Positions 51,917-61,269 of a stretch of 64,000 nt of DNA are shown piece by piece (position 1 is the first letter of the stretch; each line of letters opens with the position of its first letter). A program made the translations under genes and the position numbers. The DNA is from Pedobacter nyackensis (lineage in GTDB: Bacteria; Bacteroidota; Bacteroidia; Sphingobacteriales; Sphingobacteriaceae): contig NZ_FWYB01000013.1 in assembly GCF_900176505.1 (NCBI RefSeq), forward strand, positions 98,958-162,957, read 5' to 3'. The notes beneath the pieces were generated by a model. It was not told the DNA's origin. It saw only the letters and a list, made by a program, of their open reading frames with translations, and searched no databases.

Positions 51917-54355
51917 TTACTTACTTTGTTCCCGCTTTCTATTCAGTTTAATTTTAATCTTTCCATCCTCACCATCAGTGGCTAGCAAATGTAATACTAT
52001 CCCTTTCATACGGCGGGATTTTTTCTCATCAACATCAGTTATTTCAGCATCCTTTTTAGGATTTCTTAAAGGAACATCTACCAATATGTTTGTCCCTGTG
52101 GACAAGGAGTAAACGCCTGCAACATCCATATTTAACAAGCTTGAATTAATTTGCATAGGGCTAATGGTAATCTTATGACCTTTAATATTGAATTTACCAT
52201 TCAGGTTATCAAAAGTAATGTTGTTGAGGTCGCGGAAAGGAAAAGCAAATTTCCCCACATTGATAATCGGATCGAAATTAAGCAAGGCTCCTTTTTTAAG
52301 GTCAAACACCAGGTCGCCCTGGATCGAATTTGCAACAAGATTTCCCTGATCTGTTATGCCTCCGGAAAGGTTTGTTTTTGAGAACAGATAACCCTTTAAG
52401 TTTTTTGATGTGAGGCTTGTCAACCCAAAATTATTAAATGAATAGAAGAAATCACGTACATCAATGTTACTCAAAATAGTATTCATAGTAAACCTGTTCA
52501 AATTACCTTTCTGACTAAGGTGTCCGTTGATTTTAAGCGAGCCACCAGCGTGTTTTACACTTCCGTTCTTTAAGGATATACCAGATTCCGAAAGAAGCAA
52601 TTCAGCATTGGCGTGGGTAGCTAAGAACTTATTGTAATAGAGTTTATCAACTGTAACATGCATATTCACGTTACTTTTATCAAACACTTCATTCAAGTCG
52701 TCGGAGAAGGTGCTTTTCTTTTTATTTTTCCCTTTAGCCCCCGACCTTCTACCGCCAAGAAAACCTAGGAATTCGCCCAGATGCACTTGTGGACTCCTAA
52801 TTTTCCAGGTCAATAAAATCTTTTCAGGTGCAGTATAATAGAGATTCAGAAAGTTACGAACTACCCCATCCATAAAAACAACACTTTTACCACTTTGCAG
52901 ACGTATGTTTTTTATAAACAGGTCGTTATTTGTAAAATTCAGTAGAACAGAGGTGTTCTTAAAATTAAGCTTCCTTGGAATATAGCTTATGTCGGCACCA
53001 TTAACAGTAACCGATCCCGAGACCAAAGGCTTGTTCAATTTAAAATCTACAATGTCTGCTTTATAAGCCAGGTTCACATTTGCAGTCCCCCTGCTAAAGC
53101 TTAAAGTTTCGTTGCCAATTACAGGATTTAACTTAGCGATTTCGAACTGTGATTTAAAGATACCGGTAGCAATTGGTTTTACCAGATTATTGATGAAAGC
53201 AGTATCTATAGAAAAAGGCATTTCTTTATAACGACCTTCAAAACCATAGAGCTTAATTACCGAATTCTCATCGCTAAAGCCTTGCCCTTTGATGTGATTA
53301 TTAGTAAATGTCCCTTTAAAATTACAATCATCAATCACACCTCCCGGTACCGTGAGCACATTGTCCTTAATCAAAGCTTCAACGTTGATCTCTGGATCAC
53401 CACCGGGGCCCATATTTCCTTTAAGCGTACATTTGGCATAGATTGGCTTATCAAGGTTAAACATATTGAGTTTTTCCGTAATATTAGCAGCCAGGTTTGC
53501 AGAGGCACTTCTCCAAAGAATATTTGGTGCTTCAATATTAATGGTAAAATCAGTAATCTCTTTTGAGGTATCAAATCTGCCTCCTATAATAAAAGTATCT
53601 TCTCCAATAAGTAACTTATTAGGAGCTACATCAACAATACCATTACTTTCATTATAACTCACCTTAAACGATCCTTCCAATGATCTGTCTTTTATAAAAC
53701 TTCCTTTGAGGGTATTGAATGCTAGACTTTTCGCGAGGGCTTTTAATTTAATATCGGCATCCCATCCGCCTCCAAAAGGATAATCGATTTTCCCTTTTAA
53801 ATCATCTATGACGAAGTGAAAAAGCTTGTTCCCTCTTTTATTATCTACTACAAAATCTACATGATTCAAAACGAATTTATTGATTTCTGCCGGGGATGAT
53901 CCATCGGCTGTAGTCTTCTCTTTAGGGCCTTTCTTTTTAAAAACCGTGGTATTGCTATATCCATTGGTATCCGTAAAAAGGTAAATACTAGAATTACTAG
54001 TGCTTATTTTACTGATCTGTACATTACCTTTTAACAAGCCAAATAAGTTTACCGAGATATCAAGTGCCTTAGCATTAAGCAAATCATGCTTATGCGTATG
54101 CCATAAACTGTCTCTCAGCATCACATCCTTGAGGGTTAACGATACCCCGGGGAAACCCTTAAGGAAAGTCGGATCCATACTTCCTATACTCATCGTACCG
54201 TTTAGGTTTTTATTGAGTTGTTTGGTTATGCTGGTCAGCAGACTTTTTTTATTGGCATTTACATACAGGGCTACGGCAACATAAAGGAGCAGGATCAATA
54301 CAATAAGTACTGCGAATATTTTGAGGATAATTTTAGACCAGCGAGGCATATTCAA
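51917..54355 (-). CDS. AsmA-family (bridge-like lipid-transfer type) envelope protein
   Basis: An 812-residue protein with one N-terminal membrane helix (IILKIFAVLIVLILLLYVAVALYV, about 8-31) and a long periplasmic part made of repeated beta strands, as in AsmA, YhdP and related proteins. The N-terminal AsmA signature is visible at MSIGSMDPTFLKGFPGVSLTLKDVMLRD. The C-terminal domain (about 650-790, GYLFSKTNLSGGITDQGNLV and PMQINSSLLNMDVAGVYSL) matches the AsmA C-terminal region. Members take part in outer-membrane lipid homeostasis. It lies 42 bases upstream of the OsmC gene. Confidence 0.9.
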   Translation of the reverse strand: MNMPRWSKIILKIFAVLIVLILLLYVAVALYVNANKKSLLTSITKQLNKNLNGTMSIGSMDPTFLKGFPGVSLTLKDVMLRDSLWHTHKHDLLNAKALDISVNLFGLLKGNVQISKISTSNSSIYLFTDTNGYSNTTVFKKKGPKEKTTADGSSPAEINKFVLNHVDFVVDNKRGNKLFHFVIDDLKGKIDYPFGGGWDADIKLKALAKSLAFNTLKGSFIKDRSLEGSFKVSYNESNGIVDVAPNKLLIGEDTFIIGGRFDTSKEITDFTINIEAPNILWRSASANLAANITEKLNMFNLDKPIYAKCTLKGNMGPGGDPEINVEALIKDNVLTVPGGVIDDCNFKGTFTNNHIKGQGFSDENSVIKLYGFEGRYKEMPFSIDTAFINNLVKPIATGIFKSQFEIAKLNPVIGNETLSFSRGTANVNLAYKADIVDFKLNKPLVSGSVTVNGADISYIPRKLNFKNTSVLLNFTNNDLFIKNIRLQSGKSVVFMDGVVRNFLNLYYTAPEKILLTWKIRSPQVHLGEFLGFLGGRRSGAKGKNKKKSTFSDDLNEVFDKSNVNMHVTVDKLYYNKFLATHANAELLLSESGISLKNGSVKHAGGSLKINGHLSQKGNLNRFTMNTILSNIDVRDFFYSFNNFGLTSLTSKNLKGYLFSKTNLSGGITDQGNLVANSIQGDLVFDLKKGALLNFDPIINVGKFAFPFRDLNNITFDNLNGKFNIKGHKITISPMQINSSLLNMDVAGVYSLSTGTNILVDVPLRNPKKDAEITDVDEKKSRRMKGIVLHLLATDGEDGKIKIKLNRKREQSK

Positions 54356-54407
54356 TGATTAAATTTAGCTTAATAATTGATCAGATATTTCTAAATATAC
54401 AAATAAA

Positions 54408-54435
54408 AAAGGCTACCCTGTTGAGGATAGCCTTT
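54408..54435 (-). terminator. Terminator of mqo
   Basis: AAAGGCTACCC/GGATAGCCTTT imperfect stem with a short loop; a T run follows on the minus strand. Confidence 0.8.
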
Positions 54436-54457
54436 GAATATAATTAGATTTTAATAT

Positions 54458-55951
54458 CTACAAGCCCAATGCATGCGTAGTTTGCGTTCGAATATTATCT
54501 GTAAGCTGCAAATTACCGTTTAAAGATTCACCATATGACGGGATCATCTGTTTAAGCTTCTGCTGCCATTGAGGTGTTTTAATTTTATCGCTAAAGCAAC
54601 TCTCCATCAAGGTAATCATAATTGAAACCGCTGTTGAAGCACCTGGTGAAGCACCTAAAAGAGCAGCAATAGAACCATCTGCAGCAGTTACTACTTCTGT
54701 ACCGAACTCAAGAATACCGCCATGCTTTTCGTCTTTTTTAATTACCTGCACACGCTGTCCTGCAGTTTCAAGTTCCCAATCTTCCATTTTTGCTCCCGGG
54801 AAATATTCCCTTAAAGCAGCCATGCGATCTTCAGGTGATTGACGAACCTGACCAATCAGATATTTTGTTAAAGGGATATTATCTAATCCTGCCGAGATCA
54901 TCGGACGGATATTATTTGCTTTGATCGATAAAGGTAGATCCAACAATGAACCATGTTTTAAAAAACGGGTTGAGAATCCGGCATACGGACCGAAAAGCAA
55001 TGCTTTCTTGCCGTCGATCATCCTGGTATCAAGATGCGGTACCGACATTGGAGGTGCTCCTACTGAAGCTTTCCCGTACACTTTTGCATTGTGTTGCTCA
55101 ATAATATCTGGGTTAACACATTTAAGCCATTGTCCGCTAACAGGGAAACCACCAAAGCCATTTCCTTCGGGGATACCTGCTTTTTCAAGCAAAGGTAATG
55201 ATCCACCACCGGCACCAATAAATACAAATTTTGCTTTTACTGTTCTCTTTTGTCCGGTTGTTTCATCCTTAACTTTTACCTCCCACAAATTATTCTTTTG
55301 TTTCAACTTTTTCACGTCATGGTGAAAATGAAGTTTAACATCAGGTTTGGTTTGTAATTTACTGAACATCATTCTGGTTAGTGCACCGAAATTAACATCA
55401 GTACCCAATTCCATTCTTGTTGCAGCAACCTTTTCAGTTGCACTACGGTCTTTCATTACTAAAGGCATCCACTCTGCAAGCTGTTTAAAATTTTCAGAAT
55501 AAATCATCCCTTTAAACAAGTCGCTTTCCTGCAATTTCTCATAGCGTTTACGCAAAAAATCTACATTCTCCTCTCCCCACACAAAGCTCATATGAGGAAT
55601 GCTTTTGATGAATGTTTCAGGACTATTTACCAGCTTGCTTTTAACAAGGAAGGACCAGAATTGCTTAGATACTTCGAATGATTCAGCAATTGAAATCGCT
55701 TTTTTAGTTTCAACAGATCCATCTTCCTGTTGAGGTGTATAATTTAATTCGCAAAAAGCCGAATGCCCTGTACCGGCATTGTTCCATGCATCAGAACTTT
55801 CGGCAGCAGCTACATCAAGTCTTTCAAAAATTTCGATAGTGATATCCGGCTGGAGTTCCTTAAGTAGCATACCTAGGGTAGCGCTCATAATACCAGCTCC
55901 AATTAACACAACATCCACAGTTTTGTCTGGATTACTATTTTTTCGAGTCAT
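54458..55951 (-). CDS. mqo: Malate:quinone oxidoreductase
   Basis: Membrane-associated FAD enzyme that oxidises malate to oxaloacetate and passes electrons to quinone, linking the citric acid cycle to respiration. I start at the ATG at 55951 (MTRKNSNPDKTVDVVLIG), giving 497 residues as expected. The in-frame Met at 55984 adds 11 unlikely residues. Landmarks are the dinucleotide-binding VVLIGAGIMSATLGMLL, SSDAWNNAGTGHSAFCELNYTPQ and FIGAGGGSLPLLEKAGIPEG. A terminator follows. The gene stands alone. Confidence 0.96.
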   Translation of the reverse strand: MTRKNSNPDKTVDVVLIGAGIMSATLGMLLKELQPDITIEIFERLDVAAAESSDAWNNAGTGHSAFCELNYTPQQEDGSVETKKAISIAESFEVSKQFWSFLVKSKLVNSPETFIKSIPHMSFVWGEENVDFLRKRYEKLQESDLFKGMIYSENFKQLAEWMPLVMKDRSATEKVAATRMELGTDVNFGALTRMMFSKLQTKPDVKLHFHHDVKKLKQKNNLWEVKVKDETTGQKRTVKAKFVFIGAGGGSLPLLEKAGIPEGNGFGGFPVSGQWLKCVNPDIIEQHNAKVYGKASVGAPPMSVPHLDTRMIDGKKALLFGPYAGFSTRFLKHGSLLDLPLSIKANNIRPMISAGLDNIPLTKYLIGQVRQSPEDRMAALREYFPGAKMEDWELETAGQRVQVIKKDEKHGGILEFGTEVVTAADGSIAALLGASPGASTAVSIMITLMESCFSDKIKTPQWQQKLKQMIPSYGESLNGNLQLTDNIRTQTTHALGL

Positions 55952-56176
55952 TTCATTGAAATTTTCCGCAAAAGTACAACACAAAATTAAATTTTACATG
56001 CAATCTCAAAATATAATCTACATTTTTTACACTTTTATTGAAATCAACTCGCTCGTTTTGAAATACGTACTACTTTTTCCCTGATTTTATTACATAAAAA
56101 TGATTTTTAAATTTTATTACAAAATCTTCAATATATGTAGCTAACTACGTATACTTGTACATAACCCCAGTATAAA

Positions 56177-56668
56177 ATGAGCATTACCGTCACCATCGAA
56201 CCCTTAAATAATTCGTATTGTGAGCAAATCATCAACCTGATTTTACCAATACAGCAGATTGAATTTAATGTCCCTGTAACTTTAGCAGATCAACCTGATC
56301 TATTGGACATTGAGGCAAACTATCTCCAGGGCGGCGGTGCCTTTCTTGGCGCAAAGTATGGAGATGAACTGGTAGGTACGATTGCGCTGATCAATACCGG
56401 TCATCAGGCCTGCGCGCTACGCAAAATGTTTGTGAAAAAGGAGTTCAGAGGGAAAGAACACGGCATAGCGCAACTATTATTAGATAACCTGATTCAGTTC
56501 TGCTCGGCAAATGACATTACCGATATTTATCTGGGCACTGTAAGTATGCTTAAAGCAGCTCACCGCTTTTATGAAAAGAATGGCTTTAGTAAAATCAGCG
56601 CTGATGCACTCCCTCCCTATTTCCCCAGAATGAAGGCCGATGATGTATTTTATCATTTTCACATATGA
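56177..56668 (+). CDS. GNAT-family N-acetyltransferase
   Basis: A 163-residue acetyl-CoA-dependent transferase. The GNAT core is visible: strand 4 LVGTIALINTGHQACALRKMFVKKEFRGKEHGIAQLLLDNLI, including the acetyl-CoA loop (KKEFRGKEHGIA), and the C-terminal HRFYEKNGFSKI motif. The acceptor is unknown. The stop overlaps the start of a MarR gene by four bases, so the two are co-translated, a common enzyme-plus-regulator pairing. Confidence 0.9.
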   Translation: MSITVTIEPLNNSYCEQIINLILPIQQIEFNVPVTLADQPDLLDIEANYLQGGGAFLGAKYGDELVGTIALINTGHQACALRKMFVKKEFRGKEHGIAQLLLDNLIQFCSANDITDIYLGTVSMLKAAHRFYEKNGFSKISADALPPYFPRMKADDVFYHFHI

Positions 56669-57129
56669 ACGTTATAAATGAATCGGGTATTTTGGGTATA
56701 TCTACCCGGCTCCAGCGACTTAGTGAGCAGTTAAGAAGAGATGGCTTCCAGATTTATAAAGCAAATGGTATCGACTTTGAACCTAAATGGTTTCCGGTGA
56801 TTTATACCCTGCACTTCAAACCTGTGTTGAGTGTTGTTGAACTTGCTGCTGAAATTGGCTATACCCACCCATCTACCATTAGCCTGTTGAAAGAACTTGA
56901 AAAAGAGAAGCTTATCCGTTCGAAAAAAGACAAGCAGGATGAGCGTAAGCGGCTGATATTGCTCACGGAAAAGGGGAAAAAGCTATTGCAGCAAATGCAA
57001 CCGGTATGGCAAACTATGGTTGATGCTTTAACGGAATTAACAAATACCAGCAACAACATCATGAAGGCCATAGAAGAAGTGGAAGCACAGCTGAATGACA
57101 AAAGCTTTATGGACAGGACTAAAAAATAA
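56665..57129 (+). CDS. MarR-family transcriptional regulator
   Basis: A 154-residue winged-helix regulator. The DNA-binding part lies at about 48-100: LSVVELAAEIGYTHPSTISLLKELEKEKLIRSKKDKQDERKRLILLTEKGKKLL, with the wing in DKQDERKR. N- and C-terminal helices for dimerisation flank it. It overlaps the GNAT gene by four bases and may control that operon; the AT-rich inverted repeat at 57137-57160 follows directly. Its ligand is unknown. Confidence 0.92.
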   Translation: MNVINESGILGISTRLQRLSEQLRRDGFQIYKANGIDFEPKWFPVIYTLHFKPVLSVVELAAEIGYTHPSTISLLKELEKEKLIRSKKDKQDERKRLILLTEKGKKLLQQMQPVWQTMVDALTELTNTSNNIMKAIEEVEAQLNDKSFMDRTKK

Positions 57130-57136
57130 AGATTCA

Positions 57137-57160
57137 TTAGATTAATTACAAATAATCTAA
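57137..57160. repeat. AT-rich inverted repeat after the MarR gene
   Basis: TTAGATTA/TAATCTAA arms (57137-57144 and 57153-57160). It may be a weak terminator or a MarR-type operator. Confidence 0.4.
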
Positions 57161-57922
57161 ATTTGCTGCCGAACAAACCACAAACGAGTCTTGTCTGAAA
57201 GCAAATCTATACTATTCAGAGATCCATTACTATATTATCAAGGTAATCCGTTTTTAAAACCGGAACTGATCAATACCTTCCAATTGAGCCACACCTTTAA
57301 AGGCAAGTATACCACAGCAGTAAGCTATAATCAAACTACTGATGTAATCACCTGGATAAGTGGTCAGATTGATGCGATAAATACAACTTTCGAGATGCCG
57401 AAAAATCTGAGTAAACTCATCAATTACGGTGTTAGCTTTACAGCCTCAACTGCTATTTTCGACTGGTGGACAGGTTCTCACTTTGCCAATGTACTCCGTA
57501 ATGAATACAAAGGAAGTGTAGAAAATGGGAACCTGGACAACAAGGTAACCAGTTATAGCTTTAATTCACAGAACTCTTTTAAAGCGGGTAGCTATAGTTT
57601 TGAGCTAAGTGGCTATTATTATTCTGGTTCAGTTTATTGGATATCAAGCTATAAAGCAAATTACGCGGTGTCAACCGGTGCACTAAAAACGATATGGAAT
57701 GATAAAGTCAGTATAAAGCTGATGGTGAATGATATTTTTCAAAGCAACAGATACAAAGAGCAAACACTGTTTCAGAACATTGATATGCAAACGGACAAAA
57801 GGCCCGACAGTCGCCGGATTATGTTATCCTTCTCCTACAGATTTGGGAATCAAAACCTGAGCAAAAAAGAGCGCAAAAGCGCAAGTGAAGATATTCAAAA
57901 CAGAGTTAAAGGGGGAAGTTAA
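57161..57922 (+). pseudogene. C-terminal fragment of an outer-membrane beta-barrel (TonB receptor-like) protein
   Basis: About 240 residues matching the C-terminal barrel of outer-membrane beta-barrel family proteins: DPLLYYQGNPFLKPELINTF at the beginning, amphipathic strands through the middle, and SRRIMLSFSYRFGNQNLSKKERK at the end, the typical terminal strand followed by a short tail. There is no ATG in the first part, no signal peptide, no plug domain and no N-terminal half. The frame is open only from 57161, just after the MarR gene. The rest of the gene seems to have been deleted, possibly with the MarR-GNAT pair now beside the break point. Confidence 0.75.
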
Positions 57923-58689
57923 TCTCCCTTTAAAACTTCTTTCAAAAACAACATAAAATGTTGCCAGGAGCGTTTATCAGCCTTTTCATTATATGCAGCA
58001 CCCTTACTATCATTACCCGCTTCAGGTTCAGTAAAAGCATGTACTGAATTTGCATAATAAATCATTTGCCAATCTGCTTTAGCGTCTCTCATTTCCTGCT
58101 GAAAGCTTGCTACCTGAGTAGGTGGTACAAAAGGATCATCTGCTCCATGGCAAACCAGTATTTCCGGTTTTATTGGAACAATTGCTTTCGAGGTATCCCT
58201 GTCAAGTCCGCCATGAAAGGAAACAACTCCCCTAATGGGAAAGTTAGCTCTGGCAGCTTCAAGCACTCCCGTCCCACCAAAGCAGTAACCAATCGCAACA
58301 ATTTTTGATGGTGTGGCTCCTGTTTTGACAAGCTGCTCCAGGGCAAGGCTAATACGCTTACGGTATTCATCTATATGACTTTTGTAATATCCAGCCATCT
58401 TTCCGGCACTATTTACATCTGTAGGATAGTTCTCTTCACCATATATATCGGCAATAAATACATGATAGCCTAACTTTGATAATTCCAACGCTACGTTTTT
58501 TGAATGCTGGTCAATTCCTTTCCAGGCTGGCAGAATCAGTATTCCACCCTTACTTTTAGATTGACCTGATGGGCCAATAGCCAAACCATTCAACTTCTGC
58601 GCTCCATCAGTATAGCTTCTGGCTTTTAACTGTGCGTTGCTTTGCATAGTAATGAATAACAGTACAGTGAGACAAATTAAAGGTTTCAT
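57919..58689 (-). CDS. Exported dienelactone hydrolase family protein
   Basis: A 256-residue alpha/beta hydrolase with a signal peptide (LICLTVLLFITMQSNAQ). The dienelactone-hydrolase catalytic triad is in place: Cys in IAIGYCFGGTGVLEAA (about 133), Asp in LVCHGADDPFVPP (about 187) and His in ANSVHAFTEPEAG (about 219). The export signal and the Cys nucleophile are typical of Bacteroidota members whose substrates are unknown. It is convergent with the barrel fragment and overlaps its end by four bases. Confidence 0.92.
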   Translation of the reverse strand: MKPLICLTVLLFITMQSNAQLKARSYTDGAQKLNGLAIGPSGQSKSKGGILILPAWKGIDQHSKNVALELSKLGYHVFIADIYGEENYPTDVNSAGKMAGYYKSHIDEYRKRISLALEQLVKTGATPSKIVAIGYCFGGTGVLEAARANFPIRGVVSFHGGLDRDTSKAIVPIKPEILVCHGADDPFVPPTQVASFQQEMRDAKADWQMIYYANSVHAFTEPEAGNDSKGAAYNEKADKRSWQHFMLFLKEVLKGD

Positions 58690-58892
58690 AACAAATTTTA
58701 AAGGAACAACATATTAAATATGGAAATGTTTAGCCCCAAAAAACTTATCTACCTGACGCAGAATATCATCCATAAAAACACCAAAATATTTTCAAAAACA
58801 ATTTGGTATAAACCAATAAAGTTCTAATTTTGCAGCCTCATTGCTAACAAGGAATAATTAACTTATCCGATAGCAAATTTGAAATATTAAAA

Positions 58893-58965
<73 letters not shown>

Positions 58966-59045
58966 CTTTAAATTTCTTCAACATTGTAAAAACCCTACAT
59001 TTTCATATTCGATTTTCTGTTATAATTTTACGTAGATTTATTTCT

Positions 59046-59918
59046 ATGAAAGAAATCGAACAAAGGTTCCCTTTTATATTAGCGGTTTTAAAAGGTATCG
59101 GACAAATCATGCTTCAGGAAAATGCAATAACTGGCATCCTTTTTTTAGCCGGAATCTTTTACGGTTCTATATTTATGGGCCTTGGCGCCATTCTAGCAGG
59201 AGTATGCGGCACAATGACAGCAAAAGCCCTTCAGTACAATAGAGAAGAAATACAACAGGGCTTATATGGTTTTAGTGCAGCACTGGTTGGCGTAGCGCTT
59301 CCTTTTTACTTTGAACCTGTAGTAATCACCTGGGTGGCCGTGGTAGTTGGCTCCATGCTGGCAACCATCATACAGCACTTTTTTATCGTTAAAAAAATAC
59401 CCGTTTTCACCTTGCCTTTTGTATTGGTTACCTGGATACTGTTGTATATATTTTATGAGGTATATCCGGTACCAACCTCTGCCTTACTCAATATAAAAAC
59501 AAACATAACTTATGATTTCAGCGCTGCGACAAAAGGCTTTGGCCAGGTTATATTCCAGGGCAGTCTATTTGCAGGTATCGCATTTTTTATTGGTGTATTT
59601 ATTAATGCACCGATTTCGGCTTTGTATGCGCTCGCTGCATCCATATTTGGTGGGATGATTGCTATGCAGTTCGCTATTCCTGCAGAGACCATAGAAATGG
59701 GCTTGTTTGGCTATAATGCGGTGTTATGTGCTATTTTTTTTGCAGGAGATAGAGTCAGAGACGGAATCTGGGTAGGTATTTCTGTAGCTTTAACTTTAGC
59801 TATAGGCTTATTGATGTCGGCAAAGGGACTTACCCAACTCACTTTTCCATTTGTAGCTGCAACCTGCATTACACTCTTATTGAAAAATAAACTCAGCGCC
59901 TCTGCCCCATCAAATTAA
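59046..59918 (+). CDS. Urea transporter (UT family)
   Basis: A 290-residue membrane protein with about ten helices in two homologous halves. The LPxxT-type selectivity signatures of urea channels are present: PVFTLPFVLVTW (about 120-131) and LTFPFVAATC (about 270-279). It moves urea through the inner membrane along its gradient. Neither a urease nor a urea carboxylase gene lies in the window, but arginase (28 kb) would produce urea, so it may act in release or uptake. It follows the tRNA-Thr gene and is monocistronic. Confidence 0.93.
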   Translation: MKEIEQRFPFILAVLKGIGQIMLQENAITGILFLAGIFYGSIFMGLGAILAGVCGTMTAKALQYNREEIQQGLYGFSAALVGVALPFYFEPVVITWVAVVVGSMLATIIQHFFIVKKIPVFTLPFVLVTWILLYIFYEVYPVPTSALLNIKTNITYDFSAATKGFGQVIFQGSLFAGIAFFIGVFINAPISALYALAASIFGGMIAMQFAIPAETIEMGLFGYNAVLCAIFFAGDRVRDGIWVGISVALTLAIGLLMSAKGLTQLTFPFVAATCITLLLKNKLSASAPSN

Positions 59919-59949
59919 AAACCCCAAAAAATTGTAATCATCCTCAATA

Positions 59950-60180
59950 CTACTTTTTACTTACGGCATTGTCTTTAGGGGTTACTTTCAATTTGGTTAC
60001 CAAAGCAACAACCTGAGCAATTATTGCTTATGATCGGTGGACATGGTTTCCGCGAACTTAAGAAGTTCTGCATTCTTAGATTTCAATTTGGCCAAAATAT
60101 CCACCTGATTTGCTGTAATCGTAACAGACGCCACCTCCGGATCTGTAAGTTTAGGATTCTACACCTTTGATGCTGAAGCA
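59950..60180 (-). pseudogene. Decayed DUF4142 gene
   Basis: The minus strand reads NPKLTDPEVASVTITANQVD, AKLKSKNAELLKFAETMSTDH, then, after a one-base frameshift, AIIAQVVALVTKLKVTPKDN and a stop. This is the start and middle of a DUF4142 protein. An in-frame TAG precedes the readable part and the C-terminal half is missing. The 403-base gap between the urea transporter and pirin genes holds only this remnant and the pirin promoter region. Confidence 0.75.
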
Positions 60181-60262
60181 GATCTTATCCTACATCAATA
60201 CCGCGATTATTAAACCAGAGTATCTTTGTGTACAATAAATGAAACGACTACTTATATAGAAA

Positions 60263-60282
60263 TTTGTTTTGAATCAAACAAA
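60263..60282. promoter_or_regulatory. Inverted repeat upstream of the pirin gene
   Basis: TTTGTTT/AAACAAA arms (60263-60269 and 60276-60282) around TGAATC, about 40-60 bp upstream of the pirin ATG, followed by TAATATTG, which is close to the Bacteroidota -7 element TAnnTTTG. It is a possible operator and promoter. Confidence 0.4.
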
Positions 60283-60321
60283 AGAGGTTGTTTTAATATT
60301 GCTTAAAAAAAGAGAAATAAA

Positions 60322-61194
60322 ATGAAAAAGCTAATTGAAAAAATCGTGACAAATTCTGGCAAGCCACACATGGTTGGTGACGGATTCAGGGTGTTTAACT
60401 ACATTCCAGGTGCAGGTATTCCTCAGGAGAGAATAAGTCCGTTTTTACTATTGGACTTTAATCCTGAATATGATTTCGGTCCTTCAGATCATCTTAGAGG
60501 CGTGGGCGTTCACCCGCACAAAGGATTTGAAACCGTAACTATTGCTTACAAAGGTTCGGTAGCACATCATGATAGCACTGGCAGTCAAGGAATTATCAAT
60601 TCCGGCGATGTACAATGGATGACAGCAGGTAATGGTATCTTACACAAAGAATACCATGAGGAAGCATTTTCTAAAAAAGGCGGACCTTTCGAGATGGTGC
60701 AATTATGGGTAAATCTTCCTAAAAAAGATAAATCAGTTACTCCACATTATCAGGAGCTAACAGCTGCAGGTATGGGTAAAGTAGAACTGCCAGACAATGC
60801 AGGGGTAGTGAATGTGATCGCCGGTAACTTTAATGGCGTAGCAGGTCCAGCTGCAACCTATAGCCCTGTTAATTTGTTTGATATCAAATTGAATGAAGGC
60901 GCTGAAGTAACAACGTCTATCCAATTCGGACACAATACTGCTTTATTAGTGGTGAATGGTAGTGTAGAAGTAAATGGTGAAATGGCAATTGAACATAGTT
61001 TTATCTTATTTAAAAATGAGGGTGAAGAAATTCATATCAAAGCCAATCAGAAAAGCGTTGTCTTATTGCTGAGCGGTGAGCCAATTAATGAACCAATCGT
61101 AAGCTATGGTCCTTTCGTAATGAACACAGAAGAAGAAATCCATCAAGCTATCGCGGATTTTAACATGGGTAAATTTGGTGTGCTAGCCGATTAA
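60322..61194 (+). CDS. Pirin family protein
   Basis: A 290-residue bicupin. The N-terminal cupin has the pirin signature: FLLLDFNPEYDFGPSDHLRGVGVHPHKGFETVTIAYKG (about 41-79, with the metal-binding HPHKG and a Glu) and DVQWMTAGNGILHKEYHEE (about 95-113). The C-terminal cupin follows (about 180-270). Some bacterial pirins act as quercetinases, others modulate enzymes or redox state, so the activity here is open. A strong terminator follows. Confidence 0.95.
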   Translation: MKKLIEKIVTNSGKPHMVGDGFRVFNYIPGAGIPQERISPFLLLDFNPEYDFGPSDHLRGVGVHPHKGFETVTIAYKGSVAHHDSTGSQGIINSGDVQWMTAGNGILHKEYHEEAFSKKGGPFEMVQLWVNLPKKDKSVTPHYQELTAAGMGKVELPDNAGVVNVIAGNFNGVAGPAATYSPVNLFDIKLNEGAEVTTSIQFGHNTALLVVNGSVEVNGEMAIEHSFILFKNEGEEIHIKANQKSVVLLLSGEPINEPIVSYGPFVMNTEEEIHQAIADFNMGKFGVLAD

Positions 61195-61216
61195 TAGCCT
61201 CATCAATAATTCAATT

Positions 61217-61266
61217 AAAACAGAACTCCGTCCGGAATCCATATTTTCCGGACGGAGTTCTGTTTT
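61217..61266 (+). terminator. Rho-independent terminator of the pirin gene
   Basis: A 21-bp perfect stem (61217-61237 and 61246-61266) with an eight-base loop; the distal arm ends in TTTT. Confidence 0.9.
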
Positions 61267-61269
61267 AAA

